A DNA stretch of 64,000 bases from Massilia sp. IC2-278 (GTDB lineage Bacteria; Pseudomonadota; Gammaproteobacteria; Burkholderiales; Burkholderiaceae_D). Where the stretch lies: positions 496,001-560,000 of the forward strand of contig NZ_JAJFES010000002.1 of NCBI RefSeq assembly GCF_020708045.1. The letters run 5' to 3'. Shown here piece by piece: positions 1-10,340 of the stretch. Under the pieces are notes generated by a model. The model was not told the origin of the DNA. It was given only the letters and a program-made list of their open reading frames with translations, and did no database searches. Numbering within the stretch: the stretch's first letter is position 1; every line of letters starts with the position of its first letter. The translations under genes were made by a program, and so were the position numbers.

Positions 1-1139
1 ATGTCGAACTGACCAACGTGCCGCGCCTGCACGATGTGAAGACCATCCTCAAGCTGCTGGCCCAGACCGGCCTGACCGTGAACCAGGACGATGAAAACGT
101 CACCCTGAACGGCGCCAACATCACCAGCCTGGAAGCACCGTACGAGCTGGTGAAGACCATGCGCGCGTCGATCCTGGTGCTCGGCCCGCTGCTGGCGCGC
201 TTCGGCGAAGCCAAGGTCTCGCTGCCGGGCGGCTGCGCCATCGGTTCGCGTCCGGTCGACCAGCACATCAAGGGCCTGCGCGCGATGGGCGCCGAGATCA
301 CGATCGAAGGCGGCTACATCTACGCCAAAGCCAAAAAGCTCAAGGGCGCGCGCATCCTGACCGACATGATCACGGTCACCGGCACCGAGAACCTGCTGAT
401 GGCTGCTACCCTGGCCGAAGGCGAGACCGTGCTGGAAAACGCCGCGCGCGAGCCGGAAGTCACCGACCTGGCCAACCTGCTGGTGGCCATGGGCGCGAAG
501 ATCGAGGGCATCGGCACCGACCGCCTGGTGATCCAGGGCGTTTCGGAACTGCATGGCGCCAAGCACGCCGTGATCTCGGACCGTATCGAAGCCGCCACCT
601 TCCTCTGTGCAGTCGCTGCCACCGGCGGCGACATCGTGCTGACGAATACCCGCACCGACATCTTCGATGTCGCGCTCGACAAGCTGCGCGAAGTCGGTTT
701 GCAGATGGACGTGGGCAGCAACACCATCCGTGCGCGCATGGATGGCCGTCCGCAGCCGGTGTCCTTCCGCACCACCGAATACCCGGGCTTCCCGACCGAT
801 ATGCAGGCCCAGTTCATGGCGGTGAACACGATTGCCGCCGGTCCGAGCCGCGTGACCGAGACCATTTTCGAGAACCGCTTCATGCACGTGCAGGAGATGA
901 ACCGCCTCGGCGCCTTCATTTCCACCGAGGGCAACACTGCCTTCATCAAGGGTGTCGACCGCCTGGTCGGCGCACCGGTGATGGCGACCGACCTGCGCGC
1001 CTCGGCCTCGCTGGTGATCGCCGGAATGGCCGCCGAAGGCACGACCCTGATCGACCGCATCTACCACCTCGACCGCGGCTACGACCGCATGGAAGTGAAG
1101 TTGTCGGCGGTTGGCGCCGACATCGTGCGGATCAAATAA
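1..1139 (+). CDS. murA: UDP-N-acetylglucosamine 1-carboxyvinyltransferase, 5' partial
   Basis: MurA transfers enolpyruvate from PEP to UDP-GlcNAc, the first committed cytoplasmic step of peptidoglycan synthesis. The reading frame is open from base 3, so the gene begins outside the window. About 378 residues remain of roughly 417 usual for the family, so only about 40 N-terminal residues are missing. The catalytic cysteine lies in [12 protein letters not shown] (codon 234-236). Other family hallmarks are [20 protein letters not shown] and the C-terminal [17 protein letters not shown]. It ends 19 bases before hisG on the same strand. The murA-hisG order is common in Betaproteobacteria, so co-transcription with the histidine genes is plausible. 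Confidence 0.97.
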   Translation, partial: VELTNVPRLHDVKTILKLLAQTGLTVNQDDENVTLNGANITSLEAPYELVKTMRASILVLGPLLARFGEAKVSLPGGCAIGSRPVDQHIKGLRAMGAEITIEGGYIYAKAKKLKGARILTDMITVTGTENLLMAATLAEGETVLENAAREPEVTDLANLLVAMGAKIEGIGTDRLVIQGVSELHGAKHAVISDRIEAATFLCAVAATGGDIVLTNTRTDIFDVALDKLREVGLQMDVGSNTIRARMDGRPQPVSFRTTEYPGFPTDMQAQFMAVNTIAAGPSRVTETIFENRFMHVQEMNRLGAFISTEGNTAFIKGVDRLVGAPVMATDLRASASLVIAGMAAEGTTLIDRIYHLDRGYDRMEVKLSAVGADIVRIK

Positions 1140-1158
1140 CGGGTTACGAAACTAAGTC

Positions 1159-1833
1159 ATGAGCATTGCAACACAATCGACGGAGCCAGGCCTGATCCTG
1201 GCCCTGTCCAAGGGCCGCATCTTCGAGGACACGCTGCCTCTGCTGGAGGCGGCCGGCATCGTCGTCACCGAGAACCCGGAGACTTCGCGCAAGCTGATCC
1301 TGGCCACCAACGACCCGCTGGTGCGCGTGCTGATCGTGCGCGCTTCCGACGTGCCGACCTACGTGCAGTACGGCGCGGCCGACTTCGGCGTGGCCGGCAA
1401 GGACGTGCTGCTCGAGCATGGCGGCGAAGGCCTGTACCAGCCGGTGGATTTGAACATCGCCTGCTGCCGCATGTCGGTGGCGGTAAACGCCGGCTTCGAC
1501 TACGAGACCGCCGTGCGCCAGGGCGCGCGCCTGCGCGTTGCCACCAAGTTCACGCACACCGCGCGCGAGCACTTCGCCAGCAAGGGCGTGCACGTCGACC
1601 TGATCAAGCTGTACGGCTCGATGGAGCTGGCGCCGCTGGTCGGCCTGTCCGACGCCATCGTCGACGTGGTCTCGACCGGCAACACCCTGCGCGCGAACAA
1701 CCTGGTCGAAGTCGAGAAGATCATGGAGATCTCCTCGCGCCTGGTCGTGAACCAGGCCGCGCTCAAGCTCAAACGCGAGCGCCTGCAACCGATTATCGAA
1801 GCCTTCGACAAGGCATCCAGACTACAAGGCTGA
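1159..1833 (+). CDS. hisG: ATP phosphoribosyltransferase, short form
   Basis: HisG condenses ATP and PRPP to phosphoribosyl-ATP, the first step of histidine synthesis. At 224 residues it is the short form, which lacks the C-terminal regulatory domain and in known cases needs the HisRS-like partner HisZ. No hisZ is present in this window. Visible motifs are [16 protein letters not shown] near the N-terminus, [11 protein letters not shown], and the PRPP-binding segment [14 protein letters not shown]. It is followed 3 bases later by hisD. Feedback control would be expected to act through HisZ; this is family knowledge, not something seen here. Confidence 0.97.
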   Translation: MSIATQSTEPGLILALSKGRIFEDTLPLLEAAGIVVTENPETSRKLILATNDPLVRVLIVRASDVPTYVQYGAADFGVAGKDVLLEHGGEGLYQPVDLNIACCRMSVAVNAGFDYETAVRQGARLRVATKFTHTAREHFASKGVHVDLIKLYGSMELAPLVGLSDAIVDVVSTGNTLRANNLVEVEKIMEISSRLVVNQAALKLKRERLQPIIEAFDKASRLQG

Positions 1834-1836
1834 ACC

Positions 1837-3153
1837 ATGGCAGTACAGATCCGCACCCTCGATTCCACCGACGCGAACTTCAAACAGCAACTGCATACGC
1901 TGTTGGCTTTCGAGGCCGCGACCGACGACGCAATCGAAACCGCGGTGGCGACCATCCTCGCCGACGTCAAGAAGCGCGGCGATGCGGCCGTGCTCGAATA
2001 CACGAACCGTTTCGACCGCGTGAATGCGACGAGCATCAGCGCCTTCGACCTGACCCAGGACGAGCTGCAAGCGGCCCTGGCCGCACTGCCGGACGCCCAG
2101 CGCGCCGCATTGCAGACCGCGGCCGAGCGTATCCGCGTGTTCCACGAACGGCAAAAGCAGGAACTGAACGGCTTCACCTACACCGAGCCTGATGGCACCG
2201 TGCTGGGCCAGCGCGTCACGCCGCTGGACCGCGTCGGCATCTACGTCCCGGGCGGCAAGGCTGCCTATCCGTCGTCGGTGCTGATGAATGCGATCCCGGC
2301 GCAGGTAGCTGGCGTAAAAGAGATCGTCATGGTGGTCCCGACCCCGGACGGCGTGAAGAACCAGATGGTGCTGGCCGCCGCCGCGATTGCCGGCGTGACG
2401 CGCGTGATCACCATCGGCGGCGCCCAGGCTGTCGGCGCACTGGCCTATGGCACCGAGACCATTCCGGCCGTCGACAAGATCGTCGGCCCCGGCAACGCCT
2501 ATGTGGCCGCCGCCAAGCGCCGCGTGTTCGGCGTGGTCGGTATCGACATGATCGCCGGTCCTTCCGAGATCCTGGTGCTGTGCGACGGCACCACCGACCC
2601 GGACTGGGTGGCGATGGACCTCTTCTCGCAGGCCGAGCACGACGAACTGGCGCAGGCGATCCTGCTGTGCCCGGACGCGGATTACATCAAGCAGGTGGAA
2701 GCGAGCATCCACAAGCTGCTGCCGACCATGCCGCGCGCCGAGACCATCACGACCTCGCTCACCGACCGTGGCGCCCTGGTAAAGGTGCGCGACATGGAAG
2801 AAGCCTGCGCGATCGCCAACGACATCGCCGCCGAGCACCTGGAAATCTCGGCCGAGAACCCGCAGCAATGGGCCGAGCAGATCCGCCATGCCGGCGCCAT
2901 GTTCCTGGGCCGTTTCTCGTCGGAGTCGCTGGGCGACTACTGCTGCGGCCCGAACCACGTGCTGCCGACCTCGCGCACGGCGCGCTTCTCGTCGCCGCTG
3001 GGCGTGTACGATTTCCAGAAGCGCTCGTCGGTCATCCAGGTGAGCGAAGCCGGCGCCCAAACGCTGGGCCGTGTCGCGGCCGAACTGGCGTATGGCGAAG
3101 GACTGCAGGCGCACGCGCGCAGCGCCGAACTCCGACTCAAGCAAAAGTCATGA
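1837..3153 (+). CDS. hisD: Histidinol dehydrogenase
   Basis: HisD oxidises L-histidinol to L-histidine in two NAD-dependent steps, the last reactions of the pathway. Length (438 residues) is normal. Clear signatures are [31 protein letters not shown] and GPSEILVL. The zinc-ligand region FSQAEHDE places Gln at about residue 265 and His at about 268, and the C-terminal [19 protein letters not shown] supplies further active-site residues. The stop overlaps the next start codon in an ATGA arrangement (3150-3153), so translational coupling to the methyltransferase is likely. Confidence 0.97.
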   Translation: MAVQIRTLDSTDANFKQQLHTLLAFEAATDDAIETAVATILADVKKRGDAAVLEYTNRFDRVNATSISAFDLTQDELQAALAALPDAQRAALQTAAERIRVFHERQKQELNGFTYTEPDGTVLGQRVTPLDRVGIYVPGGKAAYPSSVLMNAIPAQVAGVKEIVMVVPTPDGVKNQMVLAAAAIAGVTRVITIGGAQAVGALAYGTETIPAVDKIVGPGNAYVAAAKRRVFGVVGIDMIAGPSEILVLCDGTTDPDWVAMDLFSQAEHDELAQAILLCPDADYIKQVEASIHKLLPTMPRAETITTSLTDRGALVKVRDMEEACAIANDIAAEHLEISAENPQQWAEQIRHAGAMFLGRFSSESLGDYCCGPNHVLPTSRTARFSSPLGVYDFQKRSSVIQVSEAGAQTLGRVAAELAYGEGLQAHARSAELRLKQKS

Positions 3154-3974
3154 CGGACTGGGTCAACCAGGTCTACTGCGAGGACGCGCTGGCAGGGCTG
3201 GCGCGCATCCCCGATGGTTCGGTTGACCTGATCCTGACCGACCCGCCCTATAACCTCGGCAAGGACTACGGCAACGCCTCGGACCAGCAAAGCGTCGAGG
3301 CCTATCTGGCCTGGACCGAGGAATGGGTGAACGCGGCGCTGCCCAAGCTGAAACCCAACGGCAGCCTGTACATCTTCCTGACCTGGCGCTTCGCGCCCGA
3401 GATCTTCGTCATGCTGAAAAAGCGCATGACGATGATGAACGAGATCATCTGGGACCGCCGCGTGCCCTCGATGGGCGGCAGCGTGCGCAGCTTCTCGTCG
3501 GTGCACGACACCATCGGCTTCTTCGTGAACCGCAAGGATTATTATTTTGATCTCGATGCGGTGCGCGTGCCCTACGACGAAGCGACCAAGAAGGCGCGCA
3601 CGCGCTCGATTTTCGTCGGCGCCAAATGGCTGGAAGTCGGCTACAACCCGAAAGACCTGTGGAGCGTGTCGCGCCTGCACCGCGAGCATCCGGAGCGCGC
3701 CGACCACCCTACGCAAAAGCCGCTCGAGATCATCGAACGCATGATCAAGGCATCCTGCCCGCCGGGCGGCGTGGTGCTCGACCCCTTCATGGGCAGCGGC
3801 ACCACGGCGATCGCGGCCAAGCGCCTGGGCCGCCAGTTCGCCGGCTTCGAGCTGAACCCGGCCTACTGCGAGATCATCGAAGCGCGCCTGGCCTCGCCCG
3901 ACCCCGAACCCACCATCAAGCAACGCAAGAGTATCGCGCGCCGCGCACGCGCCGCCACCGTCACCGAGGAATGA
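3150..3974 (+). CDS. Orphan beta-class DNA methyltransferase within the his operon
   Basis: Predicted S-adenosylmethionine-dependent adenine-N6 or cytosine-N4 DNA methyltransferase of 274 residues. Motif IV, DPPY, is at residues 31-34. The SAM-binding motif [10 protein letters not shown], is near the C-terminus at 211-219, preceded by [14 protein letters not shown]. This order (IV before I) defines the beta class, as in YhdJ and CcrM. The protein lacks the extra C-terminal domain of CcrM. No restriction endonuclase gene is adjacent. The start is chosen at the ATGA overlap with hisD. The reading frame stays open far upstream inside hisD, but that is a shadow of the GC-rich gene. It lies between hisD and hisC with tight spacing on both sides, so it should be expressed with the histidine genes. 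The recognition site cannot be deduced from sequence. Confidence 0.9.
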   Translation: MTDWVNQVYCEDALAGLARIPDGSVDLILTDPPYNLGKDYGNASDQQSVEAYLAWTEEWVNAALPKLKPNGSLYIFLTWRFAPEIFVMLKKRMTMMNEIIWDRRVPSMGGSVRSFSSVHDTIGFFVNRKDYYFDLDAVRVPYDEATKKARTRSIFVGAKWLEVGYNPKDLWSVSRLHREHPERADHPTQKPLEIIERMIKASCPPGGVVLDPFMGSGTTAIAAKRLGRQFAGFELNPAYCEIIEARLASPDPEPTIKQRKSIARRARAATVTEE

Positions 3975-3976
3975 GC

Positions 3977-5077
3977 ATGCCCATCGAGAACCTGATCGCC
4001 AACGTCATCCGCGCGGACATCCGCGCCAATAGCGCCTATGTCGTGCCCGATGCGAGCGGCTACATCAAGCTGGACGCGATGGAAAACCCGTACGCGCTGC
4101 CGGACGACCTGCGCCAAGAACTGGCCACGCGCCTGGCCGATGCGGTGCTGAACCGCTACCCGGTGGCGTCCTACGCCACGCTGAAGGAAAAAGTGAGCGC
4201 CAAGCTGGGCATCCCGGACGGCTACGGCGTACTGCTCGGCAACGGCTCGGATGAACTGATCCAGATCGTCACCACCACGGTGGCCAGCACGGACCAGCGC
4301 GCCGTCGTGATGGCGCCGGTGCCGGCGTTCGTCATGTATTCGCGTTCGGCCCAGTTCGCGGGTGCCGATTTCGTCGGCGTGCCGTTGAAGGCCGACTTCA
4401 CGCTCGACCTGCCGGCGATGCTGGCGGCGATTGAAGAACACCAGCCGGCCGTGGTCTTCCTGGCCTACCCGAACAACCCGACCGGCAACCTGTTCGCCAC
4501 GGCAGACATCGAAGCCATCCTGCGCGCCCTGGGCGACAACGGCATCGCCGTGCTCGACGAAGCCTACCAACCCTTCGCGCGTAAAACCTTCATGGACCGC
4601 CTCGGCGAGTTCGACAACCTGGTCGTGATGCGCACCGTATCGAAGCTGGGCCTGGCCGGCATCCGCCTCGGCTACATGACCGCCGCGCCAGCCCTGCTGG
4701 CCGAGTTCGAGAAGGTGCGTCCGCCGTACAACGTGAACGTGCTGACCCAGGTGGCGGCCGAGTTCGTGCTGGATCACGTCGACGTGCTGGACGCCCAGGC
4801 CGCCTCGATCAACGCCGAGCGCGAGCGCCTGGCGGCCGAACTGGCGGCCCTGCCGGGAGTCGAAGTATTTCCGTCGGCGGCGAATTTCATTTCGCTGCGG
4901 GTAGCGGACGCCGCCGCTGTCTGCGCTAAACTCCTTGCCGAGAAGGTGCTGATCAAAAATTTGAGTAAAATGCACCCATCGCTGGCCAATTGCATTCGTG
5001 TGACGGTCAGCACGCCGGAAGAAAACTCCGCATTCCTGAACGGCCTGAAGGCGGCCCTCCCAGCAGCCTCCGCCTGA
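3977..5077 (+). CDS. hisC: Histidinol-phosphate aminotransferase
   Basis: PLP-dependent class I/II aminotransferase that makes histidinol phosphate from imidazole-acetol phosphate. The PLP-lysine motif is [12 protein letters not shown], and PNNPTGN and DEAYQPFA are the expected active-site segments. Two in-frame ATGs exist, at 3971 (overlapping the methyltransferase stop) and 3977. GAGGA at 3966-3970 is well spaced only for 3977, so that start (366 residues) is preferred. The length fits the family either way. It is followed by hisB 19 bases later. Confidence 0.95.
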   Translation: MPIENLIANVIRADIRANSAYVVPDASGYIKLDAMENPYALPDDLRQELATRLADAVLNRYPVASYATLKEKVSAKLGIPDGYGVLLGNGSDELIQIVTTTVASTDQRAVVMAPVPAFVMYSRSAQFAGADFVGVPLKADFTLDLPAMLAAIEEHQPAVVFLAYPNNPTGNLFATADIEAILRALGDNGIAVLDEAYQPFARKTFMDRLGEFDNLVVMRTVSKLGLAGIRLGYMTAAPALLAEFEKVRPPYNVNVLTQVAAEFVLDHVDVLDAQAASINAERERLAAELAALPGVEVFPSAANFISLRVADAAAVCAKLLAEKVLIKNLSKMHPSLANCIRVTVSTPEENSAFLNGLKAALPAASA

Positions 5078-5096
5078 GCCAAACGAGCACCTTTTC

Positions 5097-5687
5097 ATGA
5101 CCCGCACCGCAGACATCACCCGCAACACCAACGAGACGCAGATCCGCGTCGCGCTCAATCTCGACGGCACCGGCCGCCAGAAACTGAACACCGGCGTGCC
5201 CTTCCTGGACCACATGCTGGACCAGATCGCCCGCCACGGCATGATCGACCTGGAAGTCGAGGCTGTGGGTGACCTGCACATCGACGCCCACCATACCGTC
5301 GAAGACACCGGCATCACGCTCGGCATGGCAATCGCCAAGGCCGTCGGCGACAAGAAGGGCATGACCCGCTACGGTCACTCCTACGTGCCGCTGGACGAGG
5401 CGCTGTCGCGCGTGGTGATCGACTTCTCCGGCCGCCCTGGCCTGGAAATGCACATCCCCTGGACGCGCGCCATGATCGGCACCTTCGACGTCGATCTCAC
5501 CGGCGAATTCTTCCGCGGCTTCGTGAACCACGCCGGCGTGACCCTGCACATCGATAACCTGCGCGGTGTGAACGCCCACCACCAGTGCGAAACCGTCTTC
5601 AAGGCCTTCGGCCGCGCGCTGCGCATGGCGACCACGTTAGACGAGCGCGCCGCCGGCATCATCCCTTCGACCAAAGGCAGCCTGTAA
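5097..5687 (+). CDS. hisB: Imidazoleglycerol-phosphate dehydratase
   Basis: Dehydrates imidazole-glycerol phosphate to imidazole-acetol phosphate, using a di-metal centre. The 196-residue protein is the monofunctional form and lacks the histidinol-phosphatase half found in the enterobacterial fusion. The two internally repeated metal-binding motifs are visible: [11 protein letters not shown] in the first half and [18 protein letters not shown] in the second. [13 protein letters not shown] is a further signature. A histidinol-phosphate phosphatase is not present in the window and must be encoded elsewhere. Confidence 0.97.
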   Translation: MTRTADITRNTNETQIRVALNLDGTGRQKLNTGVPFLDHMLDQIARHGMIDLEVEAVGDLHIDAHHTVEDTGITLGMAIAKAVGDKKGMTRYGHSYVPLDEALSRVVIDFSGRPGLEMHIPWTRAMIGTFDVDLTGEFFRGFVNHAGVTLHIDNLRGVNAHHQCETVFKAFGRALRMATTLDERAAGIIPSTKGSL

Positions 5688-5692
5688 ACACC

Positions 5693-6334
5693 ATGGCGAA
5701 CAAGATCGTAGTGGTCGATGGCCTCGGCAACCTGCGCTCGGTAGCGCAGGCCCTGCGCGCCGCCGCGCCGGAAGCCGACATCCTGGTATCGAATAGCGCC
5801 GCCGACATCGACGCGGCCGACCGCATCGTGCTGCCGGGGCAGGGCGCCATGCGCGATTGCATGGACAGCTTGCGCGCCTCGGGCGCCGAGGATGCCCTGC
5901 GCCGCGCCGTCGCTACCCGCCCCGTGATGGGCGTGTGCGTGGGCGAGCAGATGCTGTTCGACGAGAGCGAAGAAAATGGCGGCACGCCCGGTCTGGGCCT
6001 GTTGCCGGGCAAGGTGGTGCGCTTCCAGTTGGACGGGAAAACCCAGGCCGACGGCTCGCGCTTCAAGGTCCCGCAAATGGGCTGGAACCGCGTGCAGCAG
6101 ACCCGCGCCCACCCGCTGTGGGAAGGCGTGGCCGACGGCAGCTACTTCTATTTCGTGCACAGCTACTACGTCGCGCCGGACGAAGCGGGCGACACCATCG
6201 GCGAAACCGACTACGGCGGCCTGTACACCTGCGCCGTCGCCCGCGATAACCTCGTCGCCACCCAGTTCCACCCCGAGAAGAGCGCAGCCGCCGGCCTGCG
6301 CCTGTACCGCAATTTCATCCACTGGAATCCTTGA
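5693..6334 (+). CDS. hisH: Imidazole glycerol phosphate synthase, glutaminase subunit
   Basis: Class I glutamine amidotransferase that hydrolyses glutamine and channels ammonia to HisF. The catalytic triad is Cys82 in GVCVGEQML and His193/Glu195 in QFHPEKS. The length, 213 residues, is typical. The start at 5693 is chosen because homology begins at [13 protein letters not shown], the frame upstream lies inside hisB, and it leaves 5 bases after the hisB stop. The Glu following CVG, where many HisH proteins have Met, looks like a lineage variant rather than a defect. Confidence 0.96.
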   Translation: MANKIVVVDGLGNLRSVAQALRAAAPEADILVSNSAADIDAADRIVLPGQGAMRDCMDSLRASGAEDALRRAVATRPVMGVCVGEQMLFDESEENGGTPGLGLLPGKVVRFQLDGKTQADGSRFKVPQMGWNRVQQTRAHPLWEGVADGSYFYFVHSYYVAPDEAGDTIGETDYGGLYTCAVARDNLVATQFHPEKSAAAGLRLYRNFIHWNP

Positions 6335-6386
6335 ACATCCGTTCACTCTTCCGCTCACTTCCTCCGTTCCTTTACCGACCACGACC

Positions 6387-7163
6387 ATGCTGCTGATCCC
6401 CGCCATCGACCTGAAAGACGGTCACTGCGTTCGCCTGAAACAAGGCGATATGGACCTCGCCACCGTCTTCTCCGAAGACCCCGCCGAAATGGCCCTGCAT
6501 TGGCTTCAACGTGGCGCGCGCCGCCTGCACCTGGTCGATTTGAACGGCGCCTTTGCGGGTAAGCCAAAGAACGAACCGGCCATCAAGTCGATCCTGCAAG
6601 TTGTCCAGGAGTTCGCCGAAGAGAACGGCATCGAAGAGATTCCGGTGCAGCTGGGCGGCGGCATCCGCGACCTCGACACCATCGAGCGCTACCTCGACGA
6701 CGGCATCAGCTACATCATCGTCGGCACCGCGGCCGTGAAGAACCCGGGCTTCCTGCACGACGCCTGCGGCGCCTTCCCCGGCTCGATCATCGTCGGCCTG
6801 GATGCGAAAGACGGTAAAGTAGCCACCGACGGCTGGAGCAAGATGTCCGGCCACGAAGTGATCGACCTGGCGCAGAAATTCGAAGGCTACGGCGTCGAGT
6901 CCATCATCTACACCGACATCGGCCGCGACGGCATGATGGGCGGCGTGAACATCGAAGCCACCGTGCGCCTGGCGCAGGCCGTGCGCATCCCGATCATCGC
7001 CTCCGGCGGCCTGCACAACCTGGCCGACGTCGAAGCGCTGTGCGCGGTGCAGGACGAAGGCATCGAAGGCGTGATCTGCGGCCGTTCGATCTACGAAGGC
7101 ACGCTCGACCTGGAATCGGCCCAGGCGCGCGCCGACGAACTGACCGAGGGCGAAGAAGCTTAA
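6387..7163 (+). CDS. hisA: ProFAR isomerase (HisA)
   Basis: A (beta/alpha)8-barrel enzyme that isomerises the aminoaldose ProFAR to the aminoketose PRFAR. The catalytic aspartates are Asp8 in IPAIDLKDG and Asp139 in [10 protein letters not shown]. The phosphate-binding loops LGGGIRD and IASGGL are present. The protein has 258 residues. The start at 6387 gives the canonical N-terminus [10 protein letters not shown]; the open frame upstream is a shadow inside hisH. The 52-base gap after hisH is the widest gap inside the core his genes. Confidence 0.97.
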   Translation: MLLIPAIDLKDGHCVRLKQGDMDLATVFSEDPAEMALHWLQRGARRLHLVDLNGAFAGKPKNEPAIKSILQVVQEFAEENGIEEIPVQLGGGIRDLDTIERYLDDGISYIIVGTAAVKNPGFLHDACGAFPGSIIVGLDAKDGKVATDGWSKMSGHEVIDLAQKFEGYGVESIIYTDIGRDGMMGGVNIEATVRLAQAVRIPIIASGGLHNLADVEALCAVQDEGIEGVICGRSIYEGTLDLESAQARADELTEGEEA

Positions 7164-7167
7164 CCCC

Positions 7168-7929
7168 ATGCTGGCAAAACGTATCATCCCCTGCCTGGAC
7201 GTGACGGGTGGGCGCGTCGTCAAGGGCGTCAATTTCACTGAGCTGCGCGACGCCGGCGACCCCGTCGAAATCGCGCGCCGCTATGACGGACAAGGCGCCG
7301 ACGAAATCACCTTCCTCGACATCACCGCGTCGAGCGACGGCCGCGATTTGATCCTGCCGATCATCGAAGCCGTTGCGTCGACCGTGTTCATTCCGCTCAC
7401 CGTCGGTGGCGGCGTGCGCAAGGTCGAGGACGTGCGCCGCCTGCTGAACGCCGGCGCCGACAAGGTGAGCATGAACACCTCGGCCGTGCAGAATCCGCAG
7501 CTGGTGTTCGACGCCTCGCAAAAGCACGGTTCGCAGTGCATCGTGGTGGCGATCGACGCCAAGCAGACCGCGCCCGGCAAATGGGAAGTGTTTACTCACG
7601 GCGGCCGGAATGCCACCGGGATGGACGCGGTGGAGTGGGCGATCAAGCTGCAGGAACTGGGCGCCGGCGAACTGCTGCTGACCAGCATGGACCGCGACGG
7701 CACCAAGTCCGGCTTCGATCTCGGCCTGACGCGCGCGGTGTCGGATGCGGTCGGCATTCCGGTAATCGCCTCGGGCGGTGTCGGTGGGTTGAAAGACCTG
7801 GCCGACGGCGTGCTCGAAGGGCATGCCGATGCGGTGCTGGCGGCATCCATCTTCCACTACGGCCAGCACACGGTCGGCGAGGCCAAGCGCTACATGGCCG
7901 AACGCGGTATTCCAATGCGACTGGATTGA
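7168..7929 (+). CDS. hisF: Imidazole glycerol phosphate synthase, cyclase subunit
   Basis: Cyclase partner of HisH. It uses channelled ammonia to convert PRFAR into imidazole-glycerol phosphate and AICAR. A (beta/alpha)8 barrel of 253 residues. The catalytic aspartates are Asp11 in [15 protein letters not shown] and Asp130 in VVAIDAKQ. The phosphate-binding loops are VGGGVR and ASGGVGGL. It starts 4 bases after the hisA stop and ends 2 bases before hisI. Confidence 0.98.
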   Translation: MLAKRIIPCLDVTGGRVVKGVNFTELRDAGDPVEIARRYDGQGADEITFLDITASSDGRDLILPIIEAVASTVFIPLTVGGGVRKVEDVRRLLNAGADKVSMNTSAVQNPQLVFDASQKHGSQCIVVAIDAKQTAPGKWEVFTHGGRNATGMDAVEWAIKLQELGAGELLLTSMDRDGTKSGFDLGLTRAVSDAVGIPVIASGGVGGLKDLADGVLEGHADAVLAASIFHYGQHTVGEAKRYMAERGIPMRLD

Positions 7930-7931
7930 GC

Positions 7932-8363
7932 ATGACGACAACGCCAATGACTGCCGCTTCCAACGCGAAGTGGCTGAAAAAAGTGCGCTGGGACGAGAAC
8001 GGCCTGGTGCCGGTGATCGCCCAGGAAGCCGCCACGGGCGACATTTTGATGTTCGCCTGGATGAACCGCGACGCCCTGGCGCGCACGGTGGAGCTGGGCG
8101 AAGCCGTCTACTGGAGCCGCTCGCGCAAGAAGCTGTGGCACAAGGGCGAGGAATCCGGCCACACGCAGAAAGTGCTGGAAATGCGCCTCGATTGCGATGA
8201 GGACGTGATCCTTTTGAAGATCGAGCAGGCCGGCGGCATCGCCTGCCATACCGGCCGCCATTCCTGCTTCTTCCAGAAGTTCGATGGCGAAGACTGGCAG
8301 GCGGCCGATCCTGTGCTGCAGGACCCGGAAACGATTTACACGAATACGAAGAAGACCCCATGA
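7932..8363 (+). CDS. hisI: Phosphoribosyl-AMP cyclohydrolase
   Basis: Opens the adenine ring of PR-AMP, the third step of the pathway. The metal-binding core is present as [14 protein letters not shown] followed by [14 protein letters not shown]; the Cys and Asp residues there bind zinc and magnesium in the family. It is a monofunctional HisI of 143 residues, with HisE on a separate gene. An alternative ATG at 7947 would remove five residues. The stop overlaps the hisE start (ATGA at 8360-8363), so coupling is likely. Confidence 0.96.
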   Translation: MTTTPMTAASNAKWLKKVRWDENGLVPVIAQEAATGDILMFAWMNRDALARTVELGEAVYWSRSRKKLWHKGEESGHTQKVLEMRLDCDEDVILLKIEQAGGIACHTGRHSCFFQKFDGEDWQAADPVLQDPETIYTNTKKTP

Positions 8364-8701
8364 GCGAGATCCTGGCCCGCGTGGCCGCGACCATCGAAGG
8401 CCGCAAGCCCGAGAACGGCGGCGACCCGGCAACGTCGTATGCCGCCAAACTGTTCGCCAAAGGCGACGACGCCATCCTGAAAAAGATTGGCGAAGAAGCC
8501 ACCGAGACCGTGATGGCGGCGAAAGACGCGCGCGTCTCGGGCGACACGTCGAAAATCGTGTACGAAGTGGCCGACCTGTGGTTCCATTCGATGCTGCTGC
8601 TGGCAAAGTTCGATTTGAATCCGCAGCAGGTGCTGGACGAACTGGCAAGGCGCGAGGGCGTGTCCGGCCTGGAAGAAAAAGCGTCGCGCAAGGACATCTG
8701 A
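8360..8701 (+). CDS. hisE: Phosphoribosyl-ATP pyrophosphatase
   Basis: MazG-like all-alpha pyrophosphohydrolase that converts PR-ATP to PR-AMP, the second step. It has 113 residues. Family motifs are [24 protein letters not shown] and [14 protein letters not shown], containing the acidic Mg-binding residues EEATE and EVAD. It is the last gene of the histidine set. A gap of about 100 bases separates it from the HIT gene, with no obvious terminator. Confidence 0.96.
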   Translation: MSEILARVAATIEGRKPENGGDPATSYAAKLFAKGDDAILKKIGEEATETVMAAKDARVSGDTSKIVYEVADLWFHSMLLLAKFDLNPQQVLDELARREGVSGLEEKASRKDI

Positions 8702-8802
8702 AAACGGTTTGCGCGTGATTCGTCATGGCGCCGTCATCGTTCCCCCTTACTATGCCCGGATTGCCGCACGGTGTATTGTTGCGGTGACCATCAGGAGACA
8801 AC

Positions 8803-9177
8803 ATGGATAACTGCATTTTCTGCAAGATCGTCGCCAAGCAGATTCCGGCGAACGTGGTGTACGAGGACGACGATGTGCTGGCCTTCAAGGACATCAACCC
8901 GGCCGCGCCCGTGCATTTGCTGGTGATCCCGAAGGTGCACGTGGCAACCCTGTCCGACGTGACCGACGACCACACCGCGGTGCTGGGCAAGATGCTGGCG
9001 CTGGCGCCACGGCTGGCGGCGGAGCAGGGCGTGGGCGTGACCACGGATGCCAACGGCCAGCGCAGCGGCGGCTTCAAGACCCTGATCAACAGCGGTCCGA
9101 ACGGCGGGCAGGAGGTGTATCACCTGCACCTGCACATGTATGGCGGCGAACGGCCGTGGCGTGGTTTGGGTACGTAA
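8803..9177 (+). CDS. hinT: HIT-family (HinT-like) nucleotide hydrolase
   Basis: Histidine-triad purine nucleoside phosphoramidase of 124 residues. It begins with CIFCKIV, which supplies a zinc-type Cys pair. The triad is His107/His109/His111 in YHLHLHMYGG. VIPKVHV and NSGPNGGQEV are typical. The ribosome site AGGAG at 8793-8797 is well placed. The HIT gene between hisE and tatA is a conserved betaproteobacterial arrangement. The physiological substrate is not known. Confidence 0.95.
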   Translation: MDNCIFCKIVAKQIPANVVYEDDDVLAFKDINPAAPVHLLVIPKVHVATLSDVTDDHTAVLGKMLALAPRLAAEQGVGVTTDANGQRSGGFKTLINSGPNGGQEVYHLHLHMYGGERPWRGLGT

Positions 9178-9222
9178 CAGGAAGATAACCGACGCCGAAT
9201 GATTGCGGCCTGCGGCCGAAAT

Positions 9223-9258
9223 CGTACGGTGGGCACTCCGTGCCCACGCGGTTACGTG
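9223..9258 (+). repeat. REP hairpin copy R1 (inverted partner R2)
   Basis: GTAC foot, then the stem GTGGGCAC/GTGCCCAC, then GCGG and TTACGTG. It forms a perfect 36-bp inverted repeat with 9381-9416, separated by 122 bp. The pair fills most of the 404-bp gap between the HIT gene and tatA. The spacer resembles that of the pair at 36337-36530. Confidence 0.92.
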
Positions 9259-9380
9259 TTCATGCTTGCACCCGTTGGCCGTGACTAATCGCTCGAAACA
9301 TATGCGATGAAACCGGACGCATGCGTGGCCGGGTTTGAAGCCGGCGGGCGATGCATCACCGCCAGCGGCAACCGCACACG

Positions 9381-9416
9381 CACGTAACCGCGTGGGCACG
9401 GAGTGCCCACCGTACG
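9381..9416 (-). repeat. REP hairpin copy R2 (inverted partner R1)
   Basis: Exact reverse complement of 9223-9258. Together they would fold into a long cruciform or stem upstream of tatA. The R1 sequence is also identical over 36 bp to copy R8 beside the RAYT transposase gene. Confidence 0.92.
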
Positions 9417-9515
9417 ATTAACGGCCGGGCCCATGGCGGCGTCGGTAGTCGGGGCCGCTGTGGTATTGGCCCTTGACAATATTCTTTTGGCCGGGTCAAG
9501 AAGGGCCGCATGGCT

Positions 9516-9521
9516 TATACT
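9516..9521 (+). promoter_or_regulatory. Candidate -10 box for tatABC
   Basis: TATACT lies 60 bp before the tatA start, downstream of the repeat pair. No convincing -35 was found at the ideal distance, though a TTGACA sits about 40 bp upstream. This is a weak prediction. Confidence 0.3.
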
Positions 9522-9581
9522 GGCACGGTACGCTTTACTGCACTGATATTTCGGGCGCATGCGCCCACGAAGGAGATAAAC

Positions 9582-9824
9582 ATGGGTTCGATGAGTATTT
9601 GGCACTGGGTAATCGTGCTGGTCGTGGTGGTGCTGCTGTTCGGTACCAAGAAACTGGGCAATGTTGGTTCGGACATCGGCAAGGCCGTCAAAGGCTTCAA
9701 GGATGGCGTGAAGGGCGAGGAAGAGAAATCCGCAGCCAATCCGGCCAACCCTGCCAGCCCGACGCAGCAGGTGGCGGACAAGTCGACGATCGACGTCGAA
9801 ACCCGCGAAAAACACCGTTCGTAA
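9582..9824 (+). CDS. tatA: Sec-independent translocase protein TatA
   Basis: Small pore-forming subunit of the twin-arginine translocon, which exports folded proteins across the inner membrane. It has 80 residues: one N-terminal transmembrane helix (about residues 6-20), the FG hinge, then the amphipathic helix [19 protein letters not shown] and a polar tail. The start at 9582 follows a strong AAGGAG (9570-9575). It begins the tatABC operon, 12 bases before tatB. Confidence 0.96.
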   Translation: MGSMSIWHWVIVLVVVVLLFGTKKLGNVGSDIGKAVKGFKDGVKGEEEKSAANPANPASPTQQVADKSTIDVETREKHRS

Positions 9825-9836
9825 TTCGCTCGCCCC

Positions 9837-10340
9837 ATGATCGACCTGGGACTGTCGAAGATCGCCATCATCGGTGTGGTGGCGCTGATCGTGATCGGCC
9901 CTGAAAAGCTGCCGAAGGTGGCGCGCATGGCCGGCACCCTGTACGGGCGCGCCCAGCGCTACCTGCAGGACGTGAAATCCGAGGTCAGCCGCGAGATCCA
10001 GCTCGACGAACTGCGCAACCTGCACAAGGAAGTGGCGGACAGCGCGGCCGAGTTCCAGTCCGACGTCGAGCACCATATGTCGGGCGCCGTGAACGACGTC
10101 AAGTCGGCCTGGCAGGGCGATATCCAGCCGACCATCGCCACCCCGGCGGCGCCATCGGCCACGCTCGACGACCTCGAACGCAAGGCGCGCGATTTCCGGC
10201 GCAAGAAGCTGGTGCGCTCGTCGGCCATCCCCGCCTGGTACAAGCACCGCCACGGCGGCAAGACCCGCGTGCTGTCGGGCGCCGCACGCGTGCGCAAGTT
10301 CCGCCCTGGCGTGAAATCCTCCAATAGTTCCTTTTTCTAG
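9837..10340 (+). CDS. tatB: Sec-independent translocase protein TatB
   Basis: Receptor-complex subunit that binds twin-arginine signal peptides with TatC. The N-terminal helix IAIIGVVALIVIGPEKLPKV carries the conserved Glu of TatB and the GPEKLP hinge. A long amphipathic and charged region follows; total 167 residues. The stop codon is immediately followed by the tatC start with no gap. Confidence 0.95.
   Translation: MIDLGLSKIAIIGVVALIVIGPEKLPKVARMAGTLYGRAQRYLQDVKSEVSREIQLDELRNLHKEVADSAAEFQSDVEHHMSGAVNDVKSAWQGDIQPTIATPAAPSATLDDLERKARDFRRKKLVRSSAIPAWYKHRHGGKTRVLSGAARVRKFRPGVKSSNSSFF

Noticed and set aside
2580..3149. N-terminal extension of the methyltransferase
   Set aside because: It lies inside hisD in another frame, is Arg/Pro/Ala-rich and has no homology-like features; the ATGA start fits the family length.
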